31,356 bases of DNA from a virus. Shown one piece after another: positions 18,627-27,749 of this stretch. The stretch covers positions 1-31,356 of the IMG/VR virus record IMGVR_UViG_3300042319_000304; one strand, written 5' to 3'. Under the pieces are notes generated by a model. The model was not told where the DNA came from, searched no databases, and saw only the letters and a program-made list of their open reading frames with translations. A program made the position numbers and the translations under genes. The stretch's first letter is position 1; each line of letters opens with the position of its first letter.

Positions 18627-19133
18627 TTAGATACCTAAAGCGGTAACAACAGAAGCTTGTAATTTGAAAGGTGCTTCCGCTTCGATAGCTGAAAGCGTAA
18701 CTTCATAACCGTTGGAATCTCCCATCGCAGTACCAGTGTTGGCAACCATAGCGGTCACATCACATCCGTACTCCTTACCTACCAACCAATACTCATCGTT
18801 GTTGTTTTTCACGATGCAATAGCAACGACCTTGAGCAAGAAGCTTCATTTCGTTTCTTTTGGTGGTGGACAATCTGCGAAGTTTGAAAACAACATCCGAT
18901 TGATTGAATGATGTTCCGTTCTCCACGGAGACGTTGGTGGTGATGGTTAATGAACCAGTTCCTTTTGGAAGCTCGTAATCATAAACATCACCACTTGCAA
19001 CGGTTGTGGCAGTTACTTCACCACTTGCAACGGTGAATTTTGAATCAACCCAAGTGATAAGGTGGATTGATTTGATTCCGCCAACTGCGTCTTTGCAATC
19101 AAGCGTGAATCCTTGTGTGAGTAAACAAGCCAT
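18627..19133 (-). CDS. Probable major tail (tube) protein
   Basis: The 168-residue protein opens MACLLTQGFTLDCKDAVGGI and has a second conserved-looking part: GRCYCIVKNNNDEYWLVGKE and, at the C-terminus, TGTAMGDSNGYEVTLSAIEA. The last motif (TGTAMGDxxGYxxTxxAxE) resembles tail-tube proteins of Bacteroidetes siphophages. It directly follows the major capsid gene and precedes a strong terminator, as expected for a highly expressed structural gene. An alternative is a head decoration protein. Confidence 0.7.
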   Translation of the reverse strand: MACLLTQGFTLDCKDAVGGIKSIHLITWVDSKFTVASGEVTATTVASGDVYDYELPKGTGSLTITTNVSVENGTSFNQSDVVFKLRRLSTTKRNEMKLLAQGRCYCIVKNNNDEYWLVGKEYGCDVTAMVANTGTAMGDSNGYEVTLSAIEAEAPFKLQASVVTALGI

Positions 19134-19144
19134 TATTTAAAAAA

Positions 19145-20074
19145 TTAAAGGGTGAAGTAAACGATTTCGCCAGGGAAAGCAACCTGAACACCAGCCTTGA
19201 AAGTGAAACGAACACGAACTTCATCGTTGTCTTGTGAATACCACATCTTCACTTCTTCTTGCTCGTCAATCAAGTCAGTTCCCATAAAGAAGTTTGACAA
19301 AGAACCAGCAGCGATTTTGTTAGTTCCGTTCAAACCACCTACACCAATAACTCTCATATTAGTACCGGGGTAGATCATCTCCATTGCACTTGCAGCATCG
19401 GCTACGTAGTGGAACAAGTTGGCGTTTTTCAAGTTAACCAACATCAACTTATAGGTGTCGATTCCTACGAAACAAACCAAGTCAGTTTTTTCAGCAACGG
19501 CAGCTGGAATGTTAGCGTATACTTGATCCAAGATATCGTCTACGTTCGCAGCGGTGATTGAAGTGAAAGTGGTTGGAGCAGCGTTCGCCAATACTGGAGA
19601 GGCGGCAGCAATGATTTTATTAAAACCATCGAAACGGTTCAAGTTAGGGTTACCACTTGCGGTGTCACCTTGCCACATTGCAACTTCCAAAGTTTGTGCA
19701 ATAACGGCAGCCTTTTCACTACCTACTTGCTCTTCAAATGGAATCATTGTTGGTGAACCAGGCATGATTTGTGTTTGCATCCATTTGGCTTCCAATGTTT
19801 TTGGGCAAAGGGTTTCTTCAACTTTTACAGCACCAACGGTGATGTTTCTTTGAGTGAAGGCAGTTGTTCCACTTGGGTTGTAACCGCAACCATCCGCTTG
19901 AAAGAAAACGGTTGAAGCAAGGATGTTCAAAGCGGCAGCAGATTTGATACCTACTTGAACTTGGTTAGAAGATTGCAACAAAGTTGCAGTTTTGCTCCCG
20001 AAAAGAGCTTTAACCAACAAATCTGTAGATTGTTCGTTGGTGTAATTTGCGAGTGATCCTACTGAGAATGCCAT
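19145..20074 (-). CDS. Major capsid protein, HK97-like
   Basis: The 309-residue protein opens MAFSVGSLANYTNEQSTDLL. Middle blocks are KAAVIAQTLEVAMWQGDTAS and ADAASAMEMIYPGTNMRVIG; the C-terminal block SNFFMGTDLIDEQEEVKMWY, then RVRFTFKAGVQVAFPGEIVY, fits the P-domain strands of HK97-type capsids. It follows the protease and scaffold-like genes in the order common for HK97-fold heads and precedes the tail-tube protein. The start context AAATAAAACTATG lies just after the scaffold stop. This should be the most abundant virion protein. Confidence 0.85.
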   Translation of the reverse strand: MAFSVGSLANYTNEQSTDLLVKALFGSKTATLLQSSNQVQVGIKSAAALNILASTVFFQADGCGYNPSGTTAFTQRNITVGAVKVEETLCPKTLEAKWMQTQIMPGSPTMIPFEEQVGSEKAAVIAQTLEVAMWQGDTASGNPNLNRFDGFNKIIAAASPVLANAAPTTFTSITAANVDDILDQVYANIPAAVAEKTDLVCFVGIDTYKLMLVNLKNANLFHYVADAASAMEMIYPGTNMRVIGVGGLNGTNKIAAGSLSNFFMGTDLIDEQEEVKMWYSQDNDEVRVRFTFKAGVQVAFPGEIVYFTL

Positions 20075-20078
20075 AGTT

Positions 20079-20612
20079 TTATTTGTTTATTGCGTTTTTG
20101 AATTTTTTCAATGCTTCAAACTGGTCGTTTTTCTTGTTTGAAACGGGAGTTTTGATTGGGGTTTCACTTGGTAAATCAGCAATCTTCTCAATCAAGTCAA
20201 TTGCTTTGCTCATTGCTTCTTTGTGCTGGTTGTTAGATGTAGACAAAGCCACAACTTTTGCAGACAATTCAGCGATTGCAGATTCCAACTTGGAAACAAC
20301 GTCATTGAAATGAGATACGGTTGCGAACTCTTCGGCTTCGATTTCGATTTCAATTTCGGGTTCAACGATTTCGGTCACAATACCACCTACGGTTGTAACC
20401 AACAAACCACCTTCAACCTCGTGGGTTGCATCAGGTGCTGGGATAGAACCTTCAGCAGTTTGAACGAAGATGGCAGTTCCCACCATCAATTCGCCTTCCC
20501 ATTCAACGATTGTTCCATCAGTCAAAGTGGCGGTTGCCATCTCAACTTTGATTTCTTCTTCGGAGAATCCCAACATCGTGCGGATTTCCTTGAGTGTTTC
20601 TTTTGCGTTCAT
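20079..20612 (-). CDS. Scaffold-like protein (177 aa)
   Basis: The N-terminal part has an acidic beta region with TLTDGTIVEWEGELMVGTAI and PDATHEVEGGLLVTTVGGIV. After a Glu/Ile-rich linker (VEPEIEIEIEAEEFA), residues 100-145 form a coiled coil and the C-terminus is basic (KKNDQFEALKKFKNAINK). Such acidic proteins with a coiled coil and a basic end, between protease and capsid genes, act as scaffolds or delta-domain partners in HK97-type heads. The N-terminal beta repeat is a feature I associate with Bacteroidetes phages. Confidence 0.7.
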   Translation of the reverse strand: MNAKETLKEIRTMLGFSEEEIKVEMATATLTDGTIVEWEGELMVGTAIFVQTAEGSIPAPDATHEVEGGLLVTTVGGIVTEIVEPEIEIEIEAEEFATVSHFNDVVSKLESAIAELSAKVVALSTSNNQHKEAMSKAIDLIEKIADLPSETPIKTPVSNKKNDQFEALKKFKNAINK

Positions 20613-20651
20613 TTTGATATAAATTAGATTTTGTTTTTACTTGTTGCAATT

Positions 20652-21242
20652 TTACTTTCCATTCCACCTTGATAGAATCTCTTTCATCTGCTCAATGAGT
20701 TGTTCTTCTTGGTCTTCAGGGAAATCAAAAACACCTTCCACCGAGAATCCTTTGAACTCACCTGATTTCACTTTTGCCCACACATCATCGTTGTCAATGA
20801 GATAAGAGACAAACCAAGAACCATCGGCAACCTCTTCAAATCCCTTTGGTGGCATCACACCTCTTTCACGATCAATGATGTATGATTCAAACAAACTCAC
20901 GCCATTCATTATGGGTGTTTTGTGGTGAGCGTTCACGGAGTTGTACTGGTTTGACCTTGCCCACTTTTTGGCAATCTTGAAGATGCTCTCCTTGTCAAAT
21001 ACCACATAGTATTCACCACGGATGTCATCTCTGCGATAGATGGGTAAATCGGCAATCATCGCAGCACCAGTCACGATTCTTTTCTCCTCATCTTGGATGG
21101 CAAATTTGATAGGCGTTTCGCTGAATGCTAAAAAGTCCTTTTGGATGGCTGCGTTTTCAACGAGCGAAACAAAGTCAATCCCTGTCTCCTCGTCAAATTC
21201 GTTGATGTCTAATTTGTAAACTGGTAGTTTCATCTTATTCAA
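20652..21242 (-). CDS. XkdF-like prohead protease (196 aa)
   Basis: The N-terminus LPVYKLDINEFDEETGIDFV, then SLVENAAIQKDFLAF, matches the XkdF pattern (DE-x-TG-V/I-D-F-x-x-L/V-V-x-x-x-A-I-x-x-x-F-x-A/F). The core has an HK97-protease-like strand and helix set (RIVTGAAMIADLPIYRRDDI), VNAHHKTPI as a possible catalytic His region, and FEEVADGSWFVSYLIDNDDV followed by KSGEFKGFSVEGVF, the FxGFSVEG motif with its Ser. It lies just upstream of the scaffold and capsid genes. It should mature the prohead. Confidence 0.82.
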   Translation of the reverse strand: MNKMKLPVYKLDINEFDEETGIDFVSLVENAAIQKDFLAFSETPIKFAIQDEEKRIVTGAAMIADLPIYRRDDIRGEYYVVFDKESIFKIAKKWARSNQYNSVNAHHKTPIMNGVSLFESYIIDRERGVMPPKGFEEVADGSWFVSYLIDNDDVWAKVKSGEFKGFSVEGVFDFPEDQEEQLIEQMKEILSRWNGK

Positions 21243-21248
21243 ATAGCG

Positions 21249-23066
21249 TTATTGTGTAACAGATACCTTTTTCAACGATGCAACCCGACCTTGTGTGCGT
21301 GAGATGTCACCCTCCGTCACATAAACCCTCTGTTCAAATCCGCTTACTTGTGGCAATGTAGATGAGATTTGTGGTGCTGCCATTTGTGGCATACCTCCTC
21401 CGCTTGATTGCATTCCACTTGGTGCAGATGGCTGACCACCTTTGAGGATGTCTCGTGCTTTCTTTGCATTGGTCAAAATCATTGCAGCCAATCCGATGTA
21501 TTTCGCAGCACCGGCAAGACCACCGGTGGCGATGTTGTCGGGTGATGGTTTCTGTGTGACATTCAATGCCCCTGATATTGCCATTGCCGTATCTGCTGCG
21601 ATAACTGACAAAGCAATTGCCTTGCCCGTTTTGGTTTGCTCTCCTGCCAACGCTGCGATTGAATTCGCCAAATCTATTGATGCTTTGTAAAGTGTATTTT
21701 TTGCTTCTTGTTTGGCTTCTTCTTGCTTAATTATTTTGTCTGTGTTCTTCTGTGCATCGTCGGTGGCTTTGTCATCAATCTCCTTTTGTTTTTTTGCGGT
21801 ATCTTCGGCAAGTTTTATTTCTGCTGCATCAACTTCAGTCAGTGCCAATAATTCTTGATCACGATATTTTTGACGCACCAACGCCAACGCTTCTTCATTT
21901 CCAGCAAGTGCGATCTCTTCTTGAATCTGTGCTTCTTTGAGTGCAGCCAGTTTGTTTTCGTATTCAATTTGAATGCGTTCTCCTTCATCTGTGGCTTGTG
22001 CTAATCTCAATTGTCTTGCTGCTTCATTTGCAGACAATTCGGCTGATATCAATTCATCTTGTGTCTTTACTCGTACGGCTTCTAATTTTGCTTGTCGGTC
22101 TTTCTCATCTTGAATCTGTTTGTCCCTTTCGGCTTTCCTTTTGTTCCCAGCCTCTGTGTTTGCATCCGCTTGTGCTTGTGCTTGTTCTTTTTGAAAGTTC
22201 TGTTCTTCAATTTTCAAAACTGCCAAAGCGTTTTTGGTATCAAGAATAATCTTGCCCCACTCTTTTTCCGTGTTCTTCCCGTAGTTTGCACGAGCTTGTG
22301 CAAGGTCATTCTCTAACTTTTGTCGTTGCTTGTTGAATACACCAACTTCATCTCCTCTTGCTTTCAACAATGCAATCTCTCGGTCGAGTTGCTCGTTGGC
22401 TTTCTCTGTTGTCTTATTCAACTTTGCCAATGCTCTGTCTTGTGCAGATGTGATACCAACCCAATCCGTAAATTGCTGAACCAACCCACCGACAAACTTT
22501 GCCATTGCACCAAGACCGGGTATCAATGACATCACCGCTTTCTTGAGTGCGTCAAAGTTCGTGATCACCAATGTCAAGACAATACCAATTCCACCCAATG
22601 CAAGAGTTGAAATCCTTCCCAATGATTGGAATGCTTTGGTTACACCACCTTTGATATTATTTGCGATTGCACCAAACTGCTGTTGTACTTTTCCAAGACC
22701 TTCAAGACCTTCAGCAAGTGCCATTGCACCTTGCAACTTGACCATTGTCTTTTCAAGTTCTTCCGACTGGTTGCCAAACAAAGCCATCGCACCTTGTGCT
22801 GCTTGGAATCCACGAGCCACACCTTGAACAACCGTGTTAATTTGTGCAAACTTGTCGGGGTTCACGGCTGCCACACGGTCATTGAAGTCATCCATTCGGT
22901 CACGAGCAGCAGCAAGTGCCTGCTCTGCTCTTACGGCTTCGGGTGAGAATTCGCCAAACTGCATCACGGCTTGTTGTGCTGCGACTGTCAGTTCTCGGAT
23001 TTCTGCCTTCATTGATTTGAAGTCAGGTTTGTTGACGGTTAAGTCAATACTTGCGTTTAATGCCAT
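21249..23066 (-). CDS. Tape measure protein (605 aa)
   Basis: The 605-residue protein has a helical, Ala/Gln/Glu/Lys-rich body with heptad-like repeats (RKAERDKQIQDEKDRQAKLE). A hydrophobic stretch at about 150-190 (STLALGGIGIVLTLVITNF, PGLGAMAKFVGGLVQ) and a second at about 470-530 follow the usual pattern of membrane-active segments. The Gly/Ser/Pro-rich end is typical. By the known scaling of about 0.15 nm per residue, the tail would be near 90 nm if all residues act as a ruler. It follows the two large tail-tip genes, an unusual order. Confidence 0.85.
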   Translation of the reverse strand: MALNASIDLTVNKPDFKSMKAEIRELTVAAQQAVMQFGEFSPEAVRAEQALAAARDRMDDFNDRVAAVNPDKFAQINTVVQGVARGFQAAQGAMALFGNQSEELEKTMVKLQGAMALAEGLEGLGKVQQQFGAIANNIKGGVTKAFQSLGRISTLALGGIGIVLTLVITNFDALKKAVMSLIPGLGAMAKFVGGLVQQFTDWVGITSAQDRALAKLNKTTEKANEQLDREIALLKARGDEVGVFNKQRQKLENDLAQARANYGKNTEKEWGKIILDTKNALAVLKIEEQNFQKEQAQAQADANTEAGNKRKAERDKQIQDEKDRQAKLEAVRVKTQDELISAELSANEAARQLRLAQATDEGERIQIEYENKLAALKEAQIQEEIALAGNEEALALVRQKYRDQELLALTEVDAAEIKLAEDTAKKQKEIDDKATDDAQKNTDKIIKQEEAKQEAKNTLYKASIDLANSIAALAGEQTKTGKAIALSVIAADTAMAISGALNVTQKPSPDNIATGGLAGAAKYIGLAAMILTNAKKARDILKGGQPSAPSGMQSSGGGMPQMAAPQISSTLPQVSGFEQRVYVTEGDISRTQGRVASLKKVSVTQ

Positions 23067-23067
23067 T

Positions 23068-25803
23068 TTATTTTTCTCCCATTAAAAAGTAATCAATACC
23101 ATCTGTCACGATCTCGTGAGCTGCCCAGTTGGTGGAAATATTATGTGTGTCAGCCCCATCAATTTTCGCAGTTCCTGTGGTTGCAATTGTAACGGAATGT
23201 GCTGCCGTTATTTTCTTTACTGCAAAATACTTTCCACTCAACCCAGTTGGATCAGGCAATGTCAACACCATCCCTCCGGTTGCTGGATTCAGCAAAAACA
23301 AATAATCATCTTTTGTTGCGGTGTAACTTGTTGTAATCGTTTTGACTTCCCCACCACTTAAAAAGTTTGGATACATCTCGTAATTGCCCACATAGAGTGT
23401 ATCGGGTTTTGTTACTGTGAAATCTTCACAAACCAAAGCAACGCTTCCATCCGTACCCATTGGAAATGCGACATTTGTCAAACCAAGTCCCGAATTGTTT
23501 ACATTGACAGAATCATTAACAACCCCACTACCCACAAAAACACCCATTCCACTATCTTGACTTGTGCCAACGCTTACCCCTTTGATACCAGGCTTGATTG
23601 GGAAGTTCCCTGCTGGATATATATCACCGTTAATTTCTTCACTTTCTCCACCGCCCGTACCACTTCCTATGGTTTTGTTTGTGATAGTTGCTGGTGGTAT
23701 AAATTGAGCCAAAAGAAATTCACATTGATACACCCCATCTTGCATTGGATTGTAATCGTTGACCTTGTTCAATCTCCAATACTGACCTTCAAAAAAATAA
23801 AGATTCTTGAATTGTAGGTTAAACCAATCGGAAGGAGTGATGCGGAAATATGCTCGTACAATCTTGGAGTTTTTATTAGTAATCTCCGTAATAAATCGGT
23901 AGTAAAAGTTAGTTACAAGATTTGAATTGCCGTATTTGTAACCAGCACCAACACCCAACTCTCTTGGCATCCCAAAGAGAATGTCAAATGTCGGATTTGC
24001 AATTGAATCATAATGCAATGTCAACGGCAATGATGCACGATTTGAGTAAAATGGTAGCATATAGGAAATCGGATACAATCTCCAAGATACACCAGTTTGC
24101 AAACCGCTATAATACAGTATCCTCAAATCACCATCTTTCTCCGAATCCACATAAGACAAGACAAAGTTCTTTTGTGCGTTCGGGTAGTTCTTGATTTGAG
24201 TTGGTGAAAATACGATGTCAATCTTCTTCTCTGTTTTTACAAAGTCATTGTCTACCTGATAAGTTCGTGAACCGTAGGTTGTTTGATACATCTCTTGATA
24301 TTCTTGGTTGCTTATATCACCGCCTTGCTTGTAACTAAACATATAGGGGTTTGCATCCAGTTCACCCATTGGCACAATTTCAACGGGTTGTGAGTAATCA
24401 AGTTTTTTTGTCCAATCAACATTCACGCCATTATAGAAATCATCACGAGGAACGCATCGTAACACCTTTGGCTGGTCTTTGTCAGGTTCAATGTACAAGT
24501 TGAACATCTTCACAAAAGACATCAGCATATCACTTTGCTTCACTTCGGAATTTAAGAATTGAGTGAAATCAACAGTTTCCCCATAGCCAAAAGTGAAGGC
24601 TGTGGAATCATTCTCTACAAAGGAGTTGGTCAATAGATCAAGCGTAAAATTGCTATTGACAAGATTTGTGTTGTTCAATGAATCATATACTTGAGTCAAT
24701 TTGAATGTCACACTATCTCCAATGTTCGCACGAGAATACACCAAGTGTACATCGTTTGTTGTAGGGAACACACCAAATGTCTGTTGAAAAGTTCCCGTCT
24801 TGACAAGGATGTTATTCACATACATCCCAATTGCAATCGTGAAATTATCCGGTGGATACAAAGGTGAATAAGTACCTATGCTACACACCATATTCAAGCT
24901 CAAATCAAACACATACTCACCAGCAACAGGAACGACATAAGCACCGGTAGTATTGTTGTAATTGTTACCGTTGTCATAGTTGCCTGATGTGGAATCGTTA
25001 TTGAAGATTAAGGTCGTTCCAAGTAAAAGTGATTGAGTTGTGGTTCTTGTTGCTTTGTATCTCCTTTGCTCAATGACTGCTGAACTCACCGTCAATCCGT
25101 TTGGTGGTGTAACAACAAGCCTTTTGAATTTATCGTTGTTGAAATACGAATCTGCCGTGTACGAATAACCAGCACCCGAAAAGATTTTGTCAACTACCGT
25201 CTTTGCATAAAGGCAAGGAGTCATTGAAGATACCTCAAACTGTGTGATGTTCTGCGTTTTTGAATATCCCTTGTCAATCATCGCATACATATACCCCTCA
25301 CCGTAGGCGAATGCTTGTGGCGTTCCGTTCTTGAAGATTTGGTTTGACCAAGAATCTATCACCGAACCACTTGACAAGGTGTGATTGTACTCGCTGAAGT
25401 TTAACGCATTGAGTTTGCGTTCTGCAATGGTGGTGAATAGGTCGGCAGTTTGTCCGTGCAATGAGCATTCGTAAACGATTGCCGTGCTATCTGTGACATT
25501 GATTTGAATCAATCGGATGAATCCCCTCAACTGCTCTATCTCATCCAACAGAACGACAACATCGGCTTTCTTGTTAGGATTAAAATCAGGTGCAAATTGA
25601 GTTGATGTGCGAATCGTGTGTTCAACCTCAAAGATGTGAGAGAATAGTTTGTTGTTTTGTGCCGTGCCAGGGATGGTAATTGTCTTTGTCCATTCCGATG
25701 ATCGTGATTGTGGTTCACGGATGTCGGCAATTGCCTTGTTGATTGAGATGTCAAAATCAGCAGACAAATCAACTGGGGTGTTGTTGACCAATAACCTGAT
25801 CAT
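23068..25803 (-). CDS. Large tail-tip / baseplate protein (911 aa)
   Basis: The N-terminus (MIRLLVNNTPVDLSADFDIS, then REPQSRSSEWTKTITIPGTA) is an attachment motif recurring in Bacteroidetes phage tail proteins. The middle is beta-rich and Tyr/Asn-rich. From about residue 840, GGEVKTITTSYTATKDDYLF and the PDPTGLSGKYFAVKKITAAH block form a C-terminal beta domain like those at fibre tips (pattern of a Gly-rich end and VTIATTGTAKIDG). It probably forms the hub or central fibre of the tail tip. Its start overlaps the previous gene by ATGA. Confidence 0.75.
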   Translation of the reverse strand: MIRLLVNNTPVDLSADFDISINKAIADIREPQSRSSEWTKTITIPGTAQNNKLFSHIFEVEHTIRTSTQFAPDFNPNKKADVVVLLDEIEQLRGFIRLIQINVTDSTAIVYECSLHGQTADLFTTIAERKLNALNFSEYNHTLSSGSVIDSWSNQIFKNGTPQAFAYGEGYMYAMIDKGYSKTQNITQFEVSSMTPCLYAKTVVDKIFSGAGYSYTADSYFNNDKFKRLVVTPPNGLTVSSAVIEQRRYKATRTTTQSLLLGTTLIFNNDSTSGNYDNGNNYNNTTGAYVVPVAGEYVFDLSLNMVCSIGTYSPLYPPDNFTIAIGMYVNNILVKTGTFQQTFGVFPTTNDVHLVYSRANIGDSVTFKLTQVYDSLNNTNLVNSNFTLDLLTNSFVENDSTAFTFGYGETVDFTQFLNSEVKQSDMLMSFVKMFNLYIEPDKDQPKVLRCVPRDDFYNGVNVDWTKKLDYSQPVEIVPMGELDANPYMFSYKQGGDISNQEYQEMYQTTYGSRTYQVDNDFVKTEKKIDIVFSPTQIKNYPNAQKNFVLSYVDSEKDGDLRILYYSGLQTGVSWRLYPISYMLPFYSNRASLPLTLHYDSIANPTFDILFGMPRELGVGAGYKYGNSNLVTNFYYRFITEITNKNSKIVRAYFRITPSDWFNLQFKNLYFFEGQYWRLNKVNDYNPMQDGVYQCEFLLAQFIPPATITNKTIGSGTGGGESEEINGDIYPAGNFPIKPGIKGVSVGTSQDSGMGVFVGSGVVNDSVNVNNSGLGLTNVAFPMGTDGSVALVCEDFTVTKPDTLYVGNYEMYPNFLSGGEVKTITTSYTATKDDYLFLLNPATGGMVLTLPDPTGLSGKYFAVKKITAAHSVTIATTGTAKIDGADTHNISTNWAAHEIVTDGIDYFLMGEK

Positions 25804-26933
25804 ATTCTTTGCGATTTGTCAGCGAATGAAAGAGTGATGTCAAGTTCCAAGTTAAACATCCTATCTTGTACCGTCTTTTTCTGCTCGTAGTTGGCGTTAT
25901 TAATGTTGACCGCATACAAAGTGCCGTCATACATATACACCACCGGAGATTCAATCAGGTCTTTCAGCCATACTGATTCCGTATCGTTTATCCAGTTGCT
26001 GAACAGTTTGATTTTTTGGCTTGTCTCTGTGTGATAATTTGTGCGAGTTCTTGCCGATGTTTGATAACCGTAAGTTGCACCGAGTGTGTATGGGTTCTGT
26101 TGGAATTGCTTCCGTGTAACTTCAAAGTTGTCTCTTCTCACCATATTAAAACGGAAGGATTCAAACCCTCCTAAACGGTTCATAAAGAAGATGTCAGTTG
26201 TTTCGTACTTACTGCATTCATCTTTTATGTTGAATCTGTATGTCTCGGATTTGGAAACACCACTCGCCTTCAATACCACATCAAAATAGGTTGCCCCACC
26301 GGGTATTGTCAATTGACTACCCACGGGAATTCTCACCACCTTTGAAGATGGCAAAGAGAATGTTTGTGTACTGGCATCCGAATAAGTAATCAAAACGCTT
26401 GTAGCATCTCCCTTCAAACAATAGAGCCAATCCTTTTGGCTTCTGTGGATGGTTCGTGTTCTCACGTTGGTCAAAAACTTTGCGGATGTGGATGTGGCGA
26501 GATATTGCCCTTCAGCATATGTCACCAAATCAAATGGATTCAATGATGCGTTCCAAACCGTTCCAGTTGCTGAAGTCAAGTCAAGGTATTCCGTGATTGT
26601 TCCCGTTGCTGATGGTGAGTACTCATAACCAAATTCAACCTCGTAATCCGTGAATGAGTTTACGCATCCGCTTGGTGATGAATCGGTGAACTCCCAATTG
26701 TTAGTCACATAAGATTCCAAGATTCGCCCGATATTGAACACCCCTTTGTTCGTACTTCCAAAATAGATAGGTGCTTTGAGTTTTGCCACGGTAATTGATG
26801 CGACCTTGACATCTGCAATGAACTTGAAATTGTCCTTTGTGTAGATACCACCTGAAGATTCCGTGATCACGAAGTTCGTGTCATTGAATGCTGGATGATA
26901 AGTATTGGGTTGTTGAGTGATAGATAATGCCAC
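25800..26933 (-). CDS. Tail-tip protein (377 aa)
   Basis: I start the protein at a GTG at 26933, where the conserved-looking sequence ALSITQQPNTYHPAFNDTNF begins; an ATG at 27005 would overlap the preceding gene by 38 bases. The protein is beta-rich and Thr/Ser-rich, with CSKYETTDIFFMNRLGGFES near the middle. It resembles a family found before the large tail protein in Bacteroidetes phages, which I take as part of the distal tail or baseplate. It ends in an ATGA overlap with the 911-aa gene. The start is the least certain part. Confidence 0.68.
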   Translation of the reverse strand: MALSITQQPNTYHPAFNDTNFVITESSGGIYTKDNFKFIADVKVASITVAKLKAPIYFGSTNKGVFNIGRILESYVTNNWEFTDSSPSGCVNSFTDYEVEFGYEYSPSATGTITEYLDLTSATGTVWNASLNPFDLVTYAEGQYLATSTSAKFLTNVRTRTIHRSQKDWLYCLKGDATSVLITYSDASTQTFSLPSSKVVRIPVGSQLTIPGGATYFDVVLKASGVSKSETYRFNIKDECSKYETTDIFFMNRLGGFESFRFNMVRRDNFEVTRKQFQQNPYTLGATYGYQTSARTRTNYHTETSQKIKLFSNWINDTESVWLKDLIESPVVYMYDGTLYAVNINNANYEQKKTVQDRMFNLELDITLSFADKSQRI

Positions 26934-26967
26934 ACACAAAAATAGCACTCGTTGGAATGCGTTCCAT

Positions 26968-27728
26968 TTACAACATTTCGTGCAGACAAGCCACAACATA
27001 GGCATTGAATCCTTTTGTCGCTGCCTGTTCTATTCGTTTCTGTCTCTCCTTTGTTTTCTGCTTATAGAATGCAATGGTGTTCAAGAACTCAATCAACGGC
27101 ATTGTGAGAATCGCATCCCACTTCGTACGGTCTCCTTTGACAATTCTGTCAACCAACTCCAACCAACCTAACGGGCTGACGTTATCTCCTTGTTCAACTT
27201 CTCCATCTCCTTGATCAAATAGGATTGGATAGTTTTCAATAACTCTGGATAAACTGCCGAAAAAAAAAGCGAATAAGAATACGGCAACGGAACAGTCATT
27301 GACAGAAACAAATCGCACTTATCCTGATAGTGTGCTTGAGCATCTTTGATGGTCTTTGACTTGCCGAAGAAATCCACCTCGTACGCAAGTAAAGCCATTA
27401 TCTTATGAAGGCTTTCAATCGTATCTCCGTTGAACACTTGCTGGAGTTCAATGAAGTGGTGTCCGCAAATCTCGTTCGGTGTTTTTGCCAATCGGAAATA
27501 TCTTCCTTTGTGTTTGAACATAAATTGCACAGGACGGTTTGGAAGCTCATTTAAGAACTCCAACTTTTTAAACTCTCTTGTAAGGTCATCAATCGGCATT
27601 GATTCAACCTTGTCCATTGACCAATGGTTAACGATGGCAAGGATGTTCATTGTCCGTTCAATGTTGGACATATCACGACAAGAGTGAATCTCTTGCAGTT
27701 GGTGGATGGTTATGTTGTTCCAGTTCAT
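26968..27728 (-). CDS. Tail assembly chaperone frameshift fusion (G-GT type)
   Basis: The zero frame (27728 to 27168) and a second frame ending at 26968 are joined by a -1 shift. The minus strand has T9 at 27268-27260 and reads CTT TTT TTT TCG in frame zero. Slipping back one base on T TTT TTT continues as TTC GGC in the second frame, for 97 more residues, giving a product of about 253 aa. The second frame has no good start of its own. Siphophages use such a -1 slip to make a small amount of the longer chaperone, which binds the tape measure. Confidence 0.72.
27168..27728 (-). CDS. Tail assembly chaperone, short (G) form
   Basis: The 186-residue protein is mostly helical. It opens MNWNNITIHQLQEIHSCRDM and has an FMFKHKGRYFRLAKTPNEIC stretch in the middle. 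It follows TerL and precedes the tail-tip genes. It is the frame-zero product; 156 residues are shared with the frameshift fusion and the last 30 are unique. Homology is not clear by eye, so the chaperone role rests on the slippery site, the overlapping -1 frame and the location in the tail module. Confidence 0.68.
   Translation of the reverse strand: MNWNNITIHQLQEIHSCRDMSNIERTMNILAIVNHWSMDKVESMPIDDLTREFKKLEFLNELPNRPVQFMFKHKGRYFRLAKTPNEICGHHFIELQQVFNGDTIESLHKIMALLAYEVDFFGKSKTIKDAQAHYQDKCDLFLSMTVPLPYSYSLFFSAVYPELLKTIQSYLIKEMEKLNKEITSAR
27260..27268 (-). other. T9 slippery sequence for -1 frameshift
   Basis: Nine T on the coding strand, with frame-zero codons placed so that T TTT TTT fits the X XXY YYZ rule. 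The shift would join the two frames described for the tail chaperone. No clear stimulatory hairpin was found directly downstream. Confidence 0.75.
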
Positions 27729-27749
27729 ATCGTTTCAATTTGTAACGGT

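Noticed and set aside
22543-22946. Long plus-strand frames opposite the tape measure gene (also at 4488-5108 and 20223-20627)
   Set aside because: They are antisense shadows of strong minus-strand genes with clear protein motifs; no plus-strand promoter or coupled start was seen.
26968-27318. Independent 116-aa gene after the chaperone
   Set aside because: Its first 19 residues overlap the chaperone and the start has no support; the T9 slip gives a simpler explanation as the extension of the upstream frame.
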